A stretch of DNA of 53,586 bases from assembly GCF_002939385.1 (NCBI RefSeq), contig NZ_MULI01000048.1, positions 1 to 53,586 of the forward strand. The letters run 5' to 3'. Position numbers and translations under genes: made by a program. Shown piece by piece: positions 1 to 7,440 of this stretch. Within the stretch, counting starts at the first letter, position 1; each line of letters starts with the position of its first letter. This DNA is from Streptomyces sp. MH60. GTDB taxonomy: Bacteria; Actinomycetota; Actinomycetes; Streptomycetales; Streptomycetaceae. The notes below the pieces were generated by a model. That model had not been told where the DNA came from and searched no databases. It worked only from the letters and a program-made list of their open reading frames with translations.

Positions 1-360
1 GGCCGCCATGGTCGGCGCCGCGGAGGCGTCGTCCCCGCCGGGCAGCCGGTCCAGGAGCAGGGAGGGCCGTACGGCGACCACCGCGAGCGCCGCCAGCACG
101 AGGACGCCGACGACCGCGCCGATCAGGCGCCGGCGCGGGCGGCCGTCGCCCTTCGGGGCGGGGTGCGGGGCACGCCACGGCGTGGGCTCCTCCTCGCGCA
201 ACCGCCGGGCCACCATCCGCGCCCGCGCCGACGGCTCCTTGGGCGCGGAGGCGGCACCGCCTTCGGCGGCCTCGCGCAGGAACGCCTCCAACTGCTCGTC
301 GGAGATCGAGGGGGCCGGTTCGTCGCCGGAACGGTCGGGAGGGGGCGGGACGGGACTCAC
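1..360 (-). CDS. Membrane-anchored hypothetical protein, C-terminus cut by window edge
   Basis: The minus frame is open from a GTG at 360 to the window edge (120 codons, no stop), with an AGGAAG ribosome site upstream. The N-terminal ~95 residues are soluble and rich in Pro, Ala and Glu. A basic KGDGRPRRR stretch follows, then one transmembrane helix (LIGAVVGVLVLAALAVVAV), then the start of an extracytoplasmic part. This looks like the single-pass proteins with a cytoplasmic charged tail that are common in Streptomyces. The missing C-terminus prevents a family call. It lies downstream of, and on the same strand as, the two-component genes and may be cotranscribed with them. Confidence 0.6.
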   Translation of the reverse strand, partial: MSPVPPPPDRSGDEPAPSISDEQLEAFLREAAEGGAASAPKEPSARARMVARRLREEEPTPWRAPHPAPKGDGRPRRRLIGAVVGVLVLAALAVVAVRPSLLLDRLPGGDDASAAPTMAA

Positions 361-484
361 GGGCTCACTTCCTGGTGACGGTGACGGGGGCGGGGGCAGT
401 GACGGTGGCGGTGACGGTGGCCGTGGCGGTGGCGAGTGGGTACGGGCGGCCGGGGCCGGGCTCCCGGCGATCAATCGGGTCGTG

Positions 485-1144
485 TCAGGCACGCAGATAC
501 GTCAGCACGGCCAGCACCCTGCGGTGGGTCTCGGTCGCCGGGGGCAGGTCGAGTTTGGTGAGGATGCTGCCGATGTGCTTGCCCACGGCCGCCTCGGAGA
601 CGACGAGTTCACCGGCGATGGCCGCGTTGGACCTGCCCTCCGCGATCAGCGCGAGCACCTCGCGCTCGCGCGGGCTGAGCCGCTCCAGCGGGTCCCGGCG
701 GCGGCGCAGCAACTGGCGTACCACCTCCGGGTCGACGACCGTGCCGCCGTCCGCGACCTCGGCCAGCGCGTCGACGAACTCCTCGACCTGGCCGACGCGG
801 TCCTTGAGCAGATAGCCGACGCCGGTGCCGTCGCCGGAATCCAGCAGCCCGGCCGCGTAGGCCCGTTGGACGTACTGGCTGAGGACCAGGACGGGCAGGG
901 TGGGCCGCTCCTCGCGCAGCCGTACGGCCGCGTGCAGGCCCTCGTCCTGGAAGCCGGGCGGCATGCGGACGTCGGTGACGACGACGTCCGGGACGTGCTC
1001 CCGCACGGCCGCGACGAGGGCCTCCGCGTCGCCGACGGCCGCCACGACCTCGTGGCCGAAGCGGGTGAGCAGGCCGGTCAGGCCGTCCCGCAGCAGCACG
1101 CTGTCCTCGGCCAGTACTACGCGCAGGGGTCGCGGGGGCCGCAC
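485..1144 (-). CDS. NarL/FixJ-family response regulator
   Basis: 219 aa. The receiver domain spans about residues 8-125, with an acidic pocket (LAED, residues 11-14) and a phospho-acceptor Asp58 in VVTDVRMP. The conserved Lys is in GYLLKDR. A LuxR-type helix-turn-helix occupies the last ~60 residues (LSPREREVLALIAEGRSN followed by EAAVGKHIGSIL). The GTG start at 1144 gives a normal family length and overlaps the kinase stop by 28 bp, implying translational coupling. It should be phosphorylated by the adjacent kinase and regulate transcription. The divergent ABC transporter is the obvious candidate target, which is inference from position. Confidence 0.9.
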   Translation of the reverse strand: MRPPRPLRVVLAEDSVLLRDGLTGLLTRFGHEVVAAVGDAEALVAAVREHVPDVVVTDVRMPPGFQDEGLHAAVRLREERPTLPVLVLSQYVQRAYAAGLLDSGDGTGVGYLLKDRVGQVEEFVDALAEVADGGTVVDPEVVRQLLRRRRDPLERLSPREREVLALIAEGRSNAAIAGELVVSEAAVGKHIGSILTKLDLPPATETHRRVLAVLTYLRA

Positions 1145-2448
1145 GGATCGCAAGGAATCTCCACGCTCAGCAGGGTCGGTCCGCCCGGCGGGCTGGACAG
1201 GGAGAGTCTGCCATCCAGGACCGACACCCGGTCGGCGAGACCGGTCAGCCCGCTGCCCGCCGCGGCGTCGGCCCCGCCCCGGCCGTCGTCGCGGACCCGC
1301 AGCACGAGCCGTCCGTCGCGGTGGCCGCCGGTCACCTCCGCGCGGGCGGCGCCGCTGTGCCTGCCGATGTTGGCGAGGGCCTCGCAGACCACGAAGTAGG
1401 CGGCGGCCTCGACCGCCTGGGGCAGCCGTCCGGGCAGTTCCAGGGCGACGTCGACGGGGACGGCGGAGCGGTCGGCGGCGTCGGCGACGGCCGCCGGCAG
1501 GCCGTAGTCGGCGAGGACCTTGGGGTGGATGCCCTGGATGAGTTCGCGCAGTTCCTCCAGGGCCTTGCCCGCCTCGCCGTGCGCCTTGGCGAGCTGGTCG
1601 GCCAGGGGCCCCGGCGGGGCGTCCAGGCGGGCCAGGCCGAGGGCCATGGTCAGGGCGACGAGGCGCTGCTGGGCGCCGTCGTGCAGGTCGCGTTCGATCC
1701 GGCGCCGCTCGGCCTCGAAGGCGTCCACCAACCGCACCCGGGAGCGGGTGAGTTCGACGATCCTGGCCTCCGGGTAGCCCTCGCGCGGGGCGCCCACGAG
1801 CACGCGGGCCAGCTCGGCCCGCGCGCCCGCCGCGAGGCCCAGCGCGTAGCCGCCCAGGGCCAGGAGCAGCAGTCCGAGCACCGCGACGCCGAACGCGGCC
1901 GGCCAGCTGGTGACCGTCCACTGCTTGAGGACCTTCGCCTCCTCGCCGCCGCCGTACGTGGCCATCAGCAGCGGAGTGGCGACGAGATGGAGGGGTGCCG
2001 CCAGGGCGAGTGCGACGACCAGGGCGTCCAGCGGCCAGAGCAGCAGGGCGAACAGCAGCGCGTGGCCCAGCTCCCGCCAGGTCGCCCGCTCCCGCAGCCG
2101 GGTGATCAGCCAGGGCCAGGGGCCGGTGGCGGGCGGCTGCCGTACGGGCCGGGTGGGGGCCGGGACACGGTCGACCAGGCGCAGCCGGTGCCGTTCGAGG
2201 CGGGCCACGGGGATGCCGAGCAGGGCGGTGAGCACCAGCAGCGGCAGGCCCACCAGGACCACCGAGAGCACGCCCGAGAGGGCGAGGGCGGTCACCGCCC
2301 CCACCAGGACCGCGGCGCCGGCCACCGCCCCCGTCACCAGGTAGGCGACGGCACGCCAGGGCCAGGCCGAGAGCAGGTAGCCGTGGACGGACAGGGCCTG
2401 CCACACGGTGCGGGAGCCGGGAGGGCGGGGATCGGGGCCGGGGTGCAT
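1117..2448 (-). CDS. Sensor histidine kinase (HisKA_3 type)
   Basis: 443 aa from the ATG at 2448; a GTG at 2457 is an alternative start. The N-terminal half holds about four to six membrane segments (near residues 34-80, 127-163 and 184-209) in the arrangement of the actinobacterial 'sensor' domain, with very short external loops. This suggests sensing within or at the membrane. The dimerisation/phosphorylation motif ERDLHDGAQQRL places the phospho-His at about residue 256. The ATP-binding domain has an N-box-like ANIGRHS and the G-box DDGRGG with GSGLTGL. It is cotranscribed with the response regulator and faces away from the ABC genes. Intramembrane-sensing kinases next to ABC exporters commonly respond to cell-wall-active peptides; that role is inferred here. 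Confidence 0.9.
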   Translation of the reverse strand: MHPGPDPRPPGSRTVWQALSVHGYLLSAWPWRAVAYLVTGAVAGAAVLVGAVTALALSGVLSVVLVGLPLLVLTALLGIPVARLERHRLRLVDRVPAPTRPVRQPPATGPWPWLITRLRERATWRELGHALLFALLLWPLDALVVALALAAPLHLVATPLLMATYGGGEEAKVLKQWTVTSWPAAFGVAVLGLLLLALGGYALGLAAGARAELARVLVGAPREGYPEARIVELTRSRVRLVDAFEAERRRIERDLHDGAQQRLVALTMALGLARLDAPPGPLADQLAKAHGEAGKALEELRELIQGIHPKVLADYGLPAAVADAADRSAVPVDVALELPGRLPQAVEAAAYFVVCEALANIGRHSGAARAEVTGGHRDGRLVLRVRDDGRGGADAAAGSGLTGLADRVSVLDGRLSLSSPPGGPTLLSVEIPCDPCGPRDPCA

Positions 2449-2504
2449 GCGGATCACCGTAGGACCCGTGCGTGCGGCGCGGCCATCGGTCCAGTGGGCG
2501 TCCG

Positions 2505-2528
2505 GGGGGTATGGCCCGCCCTACCCCC
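2505..2528. promoter_or_regulatory. Inverted repeat in the kinase/ABC divergent promoter region
   Basis: GGGGGTA (2505-2511) and TACCCCC (2522-2528) form a 7-bp inverted repeat with a 10-bp spacer, roughly midway between the kinase start (2448) and the ABC ATPase start (2636). Its placement fits an operator for the NarL-type regulator encoded next door. It could also be a chance GC-rich palindrome. Confidence 0.35.
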
Positions 2529-2635
2529 GTTCTCGCCCCTGCCGCACTGCGCCGGGGCGGTCGCGGGCGGTTTCGTGGTGCCGGTCAGCGAGTGATCAGG
2601 CAAGTCGCCATCCGGCGCCCGATGAACGGGGGCAC

Positions 2636-3400
2636 ATGAAAACTGGACCGAACCACACCGACGACACCGACGACGTGGTCCGGCTGCGCTCCGTCAGCCG
2701 GCGGTACGGGGCGGGCGACGGCGCGGTGACGGCCCTCGACGCCGTCTCCGCCGCCTTCGCCCGGGGCACGTTCACCGCGGTGATGGGCCCCTCCGGCTCG
2801 GGCAAGTCGACCTTCCTGCAGTGCGCGGCCGGTCTCGACCGGCCCACCTCGGGCTCGGTCCTCCTCGGCGGCACCGAGCTGACCGGGCTGAGCGAGCGGC
2901 GGCTGACGCTGCTGCGCAGGGAACGCGTCGGCTTCGTCTTCCAGGCGTTCAACCTGCTGCCGTCCCTGACCGCCGAGCAGAACGTCGCGCTCCCCCTGCG
3001 GCTGTCCGGCCGCCGCCCGCCCCGCGGCCGGGTGCGCGAGGTGCTGGGCCGGGTGGGTCTCGCCGACCGCGCCCGGCACCGGCCCACCGAGCTGTCCGGC
3101 GGCCAGCAGCAACGCGTCGCCCTGGCCCGCGCGTTGGTCACCCGCCCCGAGGTGGTGTTCGCCGACGAGCCGACGGGGGCGCTGGACTCCCGCACCGGCC
3201 GCGAGGTGCTGGCCCTGCTGCGCGGCATGGTCGACGTCGACGGCCAGACGGTCGTCATGGTCACCCACGACCCGGTGGCCGCCGCCCGCGCCGACCGCGT
3301 GCTGTTCCTCGCCGACGGCCGCGTCCACGACGAACTGACCGGCTCCGGAGCAGAGGCCATCGCCGCCCGCATGACCCACCTGGAGGCCACCCCGTGCTGA
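2636..3400 (+). CDS. ABC transporter ATP-binding protein (MacB/LolD-like)
   Basis: 254 aa. The start at 2636 follows AACGGGGGCAC. Walker A GPSGSGKS is at residues 51-58, the Q-loop is in FQAFNLLPSL, the signature is LSGGQQQRVALARAL, Walker B is VVFADEPTGALD and the H-switch is VTHD. The single-domain layout and the ADEPTGALDSRTG sequence are typical of ATPases that drive FtsX-fold permeases (MacB, LolD, BceA groups). The permease follows 85 bp later on the same strand. A two-component system lies divergently upstream, so the four genes look like a sensor-transporter module. The stop codon lies within the first copy of a 19-bp direct repeat described separately. Confidence 0.93.
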   Translation: MKTGPNHTDDTDDVVRLRSVSRRYGAGDGAVTALDAVSAAFARGTFTAVMGPSGSGKSTFLQCAAGLDRPTSGSVLLGGTELTGLSERRLTLLRRERVGFVFQAFNLLPSLTAEQNVALPLRLSGRRPPRGRVREVLGRVGLADRARHRPTELSGGQQQRVALARALVTRPEVVFADEPTGALDSRTGREVLALLRGMVDVDGQTVVMVTHDPVAAARADRVLFLADGRVHDELTGSGAEAIAARMTHLEATPC

Positions 3401-3492
3401 GCAGCACTCCACAGGGCAAGCCCCCGCCCCGGGCCGCCCTCGCCCGCCCCACCGCCACCCCCACCCCCCGGCCGGAGGCCACCCCGTGCTGA
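3382..3492 (+). repeat. 19-bp perfect direct repeat bracketing the ATPase/permease junction
   Basis: GGAGGCCACCCCGTGCTGA occurs at 3382-3400, where it encodes the ATPase C-terminus and stop, and again at 3474-3492, where its GTG is the permease start. The 73-bp interval is C-rich. The first copy also starts a 32-codon frame (GTG 3394 to TGA 3492) that ends with the same residues (EATPC) as the ATPase and overlaps the permease start. This looks like a local duplication of an originally overlapping GTGCTGA stop/start. Confidence 0.85.
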
Positions 3493-5975
3493 CCCTCACC
3501 CTGTGCACCCTGCGCGCCCGTTGGGTCTCCTTCGTCGGGAGCTTCGTGGCGTTGGCGCTGGGGGTCGCACTGCTGACCGTCACGGGGCTGGCGCTGGCCG
3601 CCTCGCTGGACGCGCCCGACCGGGCGCCGGAGCGGTTCGCCGCCGCTCCGGTGGTGGTGCGGGGGCAGGACACCCTGCGGGTGCCGACGCCCTCCGGGGA
3701 GCGTACGGAGGAGCTGGCCCGGCCGCGTGCCGTGCCCGGCGCCGTCGTGGCCCGGCTGGAGCGGCTCGGCACCGTCGTCGAGGACCGGTCCTTCCCGGTA
3801 CGCGTCCGGGGCGGGCAGAGCCCCGGTGAGCTGGTGGGCCACCCCTGGTCCACGGCCGCGTTCGCCCCGTACCGGATCGACGCGGGCCGCGCGCCCCGCA
3901 CCGCCGACGAGGTCGTCGTCACCGGCGGCTGGGCCGTGCCGGGCGAGCGGGTGCGCACGGACCGGGGCACCCTGCGGGTGGTGGGGACCGTGCCCGGCCT
4001 CGGGTTCGAGGACGCCGTCTTCTTCACCGACGCGCGGGCCGCCGCACTCGCCCCGGTCAGCGTCCAGTCGGCGGTCGACGCGGAGGCGTCCGCCGTACGG
4101 GAGGCGGTACGGGACGCCGTACGGGACTCGGTGCCGGACAGTGCGGGTGTCCGGGTGCTCACCGGGGACGAGCGGCGGTTCGCGGACGCCGACCCCGGCC
4201 GGGACGCCGAGGCGCTGACCGCGCTGAACGCCCTGTTCGGCACGGCCGGCGGCGTCACCGCGTTCGTGTCGGTGTTCGTCGTGGCGTCCACCTTCGCCTT
4301 CGCGGTCGCCCAGCGGCGCCGGGAGTTCGGGCTGCTGCGCACGGCCGGGGCGACGCCGGGACAGCTCCGCCGGACGGTGGTCGCCGAGGCCGCGCTGGTC
4401 GGCGTCCTCGCCTCCGGCACGGGCTGCGTGCTCGGCGCGTACGGTGCGCCGCCGCTGGTGCGCCGGGTGGCCGACGAGGGCCTGGCCCCGGCCTGGTTCA
4501 CCCTCGGCGACCACACCTGGCCCTTTCACCTGGCCTTCTGGACCGGGCTGCTGGTCGCCCTGTGCGGCGTGGTCGCGGCGTCCTGGCGGGCGGGGCGCAC
4601 CGCCCCGGTCGAGGCGCTGCGGGAGGCGTCGGTGGACGCCGGCGCGATGACCCGGGGTCGGTGGCTGGTCGGGCTGGGGCTGCTGCTGACCGCCCTGGTG
4701 ACCCTCGTCCTCGCCCTCGCGGACGACCCCGGCGACCTGCTGCACCGCAAGACCTATGTGACGCGCCCGATGCCGCTGATCGCCGCGGCCGCGCTGCTCG
4801 CACCGGTCGTGGTGCGCCCGCTGACCCGGCTGCTGACCTGGCTGCCGGCCCGCCTGCCGGGCGCCACGGGCCTGCTGGTCCGGGAGAACGCGGCGGCCGG
4901 GGTCCGCCGTACCGCGGCCCTCGCGGCGCCCGTCCTGGTCACGGTCGCGCTCACGGGCTCGCTGCTCGGCACCGTCGCGACCCTGGACGGGGCGGAGGCC
5001 GCCGAGGCACGGGAGCGGACCACCGCCGCCTTCGTGGTCACGGCCCCGCCCGGAGCGGGCTTCGACCCGGCGGCCGTGCAGCGCCTGCGCGCGGTGCCCT
5101 GGGCGCGGATCTCCCCGAGCGCGTCGGGCGCGGTGTACGTCCTGGAGGACGGCGTGGCCCTGATCCGGTCCGACGCGCGAGCCGTCGCCGACCCCGGCGC
5201 CCTCGCCGCGACCACCCGGCTCCCCCTCGCGCGGGGGCGGGTCACCGGCCTGGACGACCACTCGATCATCGTCAACGAGGAGTGGGAGGAGCACACGGTC
5301 GGCCGCAGCGTGCGGGTCCGGCTCGGGGACGGCACGCCGAGGTCGCTGCGCATCGCCGCGGTGATGCGCACCGGCACCGGTGGCAACGGCGTCTACGTCA
5401 CCGCGGCCAACGCCGCCGGCGCCCCCGTCGACCGGGTGGACGTGGCCCTCGCCGACGGCGCCGACGCCGACACGGTGGCCGCCGGGCTGCGCGAGGCGGT
5501 GGCGGCGTCCGGCGGACGGGTGGCGAGCGGGACCGAGTGGGCCGCGGCGGCCTCCCCCGGGCCCGGGGGCGCGACGCGGGCGGGCCTGCTCCTGGTCCTC
5601 GGCATCGCCCTGCTCTACACGGGGATCTCCGTGGTCAACACCCTGCTGATGGCGACGTCCGACCGGGTCCGCGAGCTGGCCGTACTGCGGCTCGCCGGAG
5701 CCACCGACGGGCAGGTGCTGCGGCTGGTCGCCGTCGAGTCGCTGACGGTCGCCGCGGCCGGTGCCCTCCTCGGGCTGGCCGTCGCCTGGCTCGACCTGGC
5801 CGGGACGGGGGCGGCGCTGGGCCTGCTCTCGGTCCCCGCCGCGCCGGTGGTGCCGTGGGCGGCCGTCGGCACGGCCGCGGGTGCCTGCGCGGTGCTCGCG
5901 GTCGTCGCCTCGGTGGTCCCGGCGGGCCTGGCCCTGCGCCGCCGGGCGGTGGAGGCCGCCGGCATCCGGGAGTGA
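3486..5975 (+). CDS. FtsX-like ABC transporter permease (two FtsX domains)
   Basis: 829 aa. The GTG start lies within the second copy of the direct repeat (GGAGG 10 bp upstream). One membrane helix near residues 15-40 is followed by a ~200-residue extracytoplasmic domain. A first FtsX block follows (helices from about residue 250, with the coupling motif QRRREFGLLRTAGATPGQLRR). After a central pair of helices and a second external domain comes the C-terminal FtsX block, with RVRELAVLRLAGATDGQVLRL. This ten-helix, duplicated organisation matches large actinobacterial permeases partnered with the preceding ATPase. The substrate is unknown; export of or protection from membrane-active compounds is inferred from the adjacent two-component system. 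Confidence 0.9.
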   Translation: MLTLTLCTLRARWVSFVGSFVALALGVALLTVTGLALAASLDAPDRAPERFAAAPVVVRGQDTLRVPTPSGERTEELARPRAVPGAVVARLERLGTVVEDRSFPVRVRGGQSPGELVGHPWSTAAFAPYRIDAGRAPRTADEVVVTGGWAVPGERVRTDRGTLRVVGTVPGLGFEDAVFFTDARAAALAPVSVQSAVDAEASAVREAVRDAVRDSVPDSAGVRVLTGDERRFADADPGRDAEALTALNALFGTAGGVTAFVSVFVVASTFAFAVAQRRREFGLLRTAGATPGQLRRTVVAEAALVGVLASGTGCVLGAYGAPPLVRRVADEGLAPAWFTLGDHTWPFHLAFWTGLLVALCGVVAASWRAGRTAPVEALREASVDAGAMTRGRWLVGLGLLLTALVTLVLALADDPGDLLHRKTYVTRPMPLIAAAALLAPVVVRPLTRLLTWLPARLPGATGLLVRENAAAGVRRTAALAAPVLVTVALTGSLLGTVATLDGAEAAEARERTTAAFVVTAPPGAGFDPAAVQRLRAVPWARISPSASGAVYVLEDGVALIRSDARAVADPGALAATTRLPLARGRVTGLDDHSIIVNEEWEEHTVGRSVRVRLGDGTPRSLRIAAVMRTGTGGNGVYVTAANAAGAPVDRVDVALADGADADTVAAGLREAVAASGGRVASGTEWAAAASPGPGGATRAGLLLVLGIALLYTGISVVNTLLMATSDRVRELAVLRLAGATDGQVLRLVAVESLTVAAAGALLGLAVAWLDLAGTGAALGLLSVPAAPVVPWAAVGTAAGACAVLAVVASVVPAGLALRRRAVEAAGIRE

Positions 5976-5992
5976 CGACCGGTGGAATGGCG

Positions 5993-6028
5993 AAAGGGCC
6001 CGTACGACCGAAGTCGTACGGGCCCTTT
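5993..6028. terminator. Bidirectional hairpin between permease and tuf
   Basis: Perfect 16-bp stem (5993-6008 with 6013-6028) beginning AAAGGGCCCGTACGAC. The loop is CGAA on the plus strand, which is C(UUCG)G, an exceptionally stable tetraloop, in the minus-strand RNA. The A/T ends provide short U tracts in both directions. It separates the convergent permease and tuf genes. Confidence 0.85.
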
Positions 6029-6076
6029 CAGGCATCAGCCCATGTCAGGTCGGCTGGACCGACAAGCAAGCGGAGC

Positions 6077-7270
6077 TTACTTGTTGATCTTGGTGACCTG
6101 GCCGGCGCCCACGGTCCGGCCACCCTCGCGGATGGCGAACTTCAGGCCCTCTTCCATGGCGACGGGCTGGATGAGCTCCACCTTCATCTCGGTGTTGTCA
6201 CCCGGCATGACCATCTCGGTGCCCTCGGGGAGGGTCACGACGCCGGTCACGTCCGTCGTACGGAAGTAGAACTGCGGACGGTAGTTGTTGAAGAAGGGGG
6301 TGTGACGGCCACCCTCGTCCTTCGACAGGATGTAGGCCTGGGCCTCGAACTCGGTGTGCGGGGTGACCGAGCCCGGCTTGATGATGACCTGGCCGCGCTC
6401 GACGTCCTCGCGCTTGATGCCACGAAGCAGCAGACCGACGTTCTCACCGGCCTGGCCCTCGTCGAGGAGCTTCCGGAACATCTCGATGCCGGTGACCGTG
6501 GTGGTGGTCTTCTCCTGCTTGATGCCCACGATGTCGACGGTCTCGTTGACCTTGAGGATGCCGCGCTCGATACGACCGGTGACGACGGTGCCACGACCGG
6601 TGATCGTGAAGACGTCCTCGATCGGCATCAGGAACGGCTTGTCGACGTCACGCTCGGGCTGCGGGATGTTCTCGTCGACGGCCTTCATGAGCTCGAGGAC
6701 GGAGTTGCCCCACTCCTTGTCGCCCTCGAGGGCCTTGAGCGCCGAGACCTTGACGACCGGCAGGTCGTCGCCCGGGAACTCGTACTCGGAGAGGAGCTCA
6801 CGCACCTCGAGCTCGACGAGCTCCAGGATCTCCTCGTCGTCCACCATGTCGGCCTTGTTCAGCGCGACGACGATGTACGGAACGCCGACCTGGCGGGCCA
6901 GGAGCACGTGCTCCTTGGTCTGCGGCATCGGGCCGTCGGTCGCGGCGACCACGAGGATGGCGCCGTCCATCTGCGCCGCACCCGTGATCATGTTCTTGAT
7001 GTAGTCCGCGTGACCGGGGCAGTCGACGTGCGCGTAGTGGCGCGTCTCGGTCTGGTACTCGACGTGCGCGATGGAGATCGTGATACCGCGCTGGCGCTCC
7101 TCGGGAGCCTTGTCGATCTGGTCGAAGGCCGAGGCCTCGTTCAGCTCGGGGTACGCGTCGTGCAGCACCTTGGTAATGGCGGCCGTGAGGGTCGTCTTAC
7201 CGTGGTCGATGTGACCGATGGTGCCGATGTTGACGTGCGGCTTAGTCCGCTCGAACTTCGCCTTCGCCAC
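6077..7270 (-). CDS. tuf: Elongation factor Tu
   Basis: 397 aa, starting at a GTG (VAKAKFERTKPHVNIG) with GGAGGA upstream. It delivers aminoacyl-tRNA to the ribosome in a GTP-dependent manner. GTPase motifs are GHIDHGKT (P-loop, residues 19-26), DCPGHADY, NKADMVD and SALKALEG, followed by the two beta-barrel domains with FRTTDVTG and the C-terminal GGRTVGAGQVTKI. Length and sequence match the main EF-Tu (tuf1) of Streptomyces. It is the last gene of the str operon, 170 bp after fusA; the spacer contains a strong hairpin and, in studied Streptomyces, a tuf-specific promoter. Confidence 0.98.
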   Translation of the reverse strand: MAKAKFERTKPHVNIGTIGHIDHGKTTLTAAITKVLHDAYPELNEASAFDQIDKAPEERQRGITISIAHVEYQTETRHYAHVDCPGHADYIKNMITGAAQMDGAILVVAATDGPMPQTKEHVLLARQVGVPYIVVALNKADMVDDEEILELVELEVRELLSEYEFPGDDLPVVKVSALKALEGDKEWGNSVLELMKAVDENIPQPERDVDKPFLMPIEDVFTITGRGTVVTGRIERGILKVNETVDIVGIKQEKTTTTVTGIEMFRKLLDEGQAGENVGLLLRGIKREDVERGQVIIKPGSVTPHTEFEAQAYILSKDEGGRHTPFFNNYRPQFYFRTTDVTGVVTLPEGTEMVMPGDNTEMKVELIQPVAMEEGLKFAIREGGRTVGAGQVTKINK

Positions 7271-7348
7271 TGGGGTCCTCCTGTGGAGTGGTTCTGTACG
7301 CCTTACTCATCGGCGCCAGGTGATCTTTGCTGGAAAGCCCGGGTGCCG

Positions 7349-7382
7349 GGGGCATTCCGCCGATTTCACGGCGGAATGCCCC
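7349..7382 (-). terminator. Stem-loop in the fusA-tuf spacer (attenuator or processing site)
   Basis: 14-bp perfect stem (7349-7362 with 7369-7382, GGGGCATTCCGCCG arm) with a 6-nt loop, lying 79 bp before the tuf start. No long U tract follows on the minus strand, so partial termination, mRNA stabilisation or processing are all possible. It would separate fusA and tuf expression levels. Confidence 0.6.
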
Positions 7383-7440
7383 ATGCAGGCTCCGGGGTCA
7401 AGCCTAAAGCGTGTTCGCGGGGTCCGTTAAACGGAGTCCG

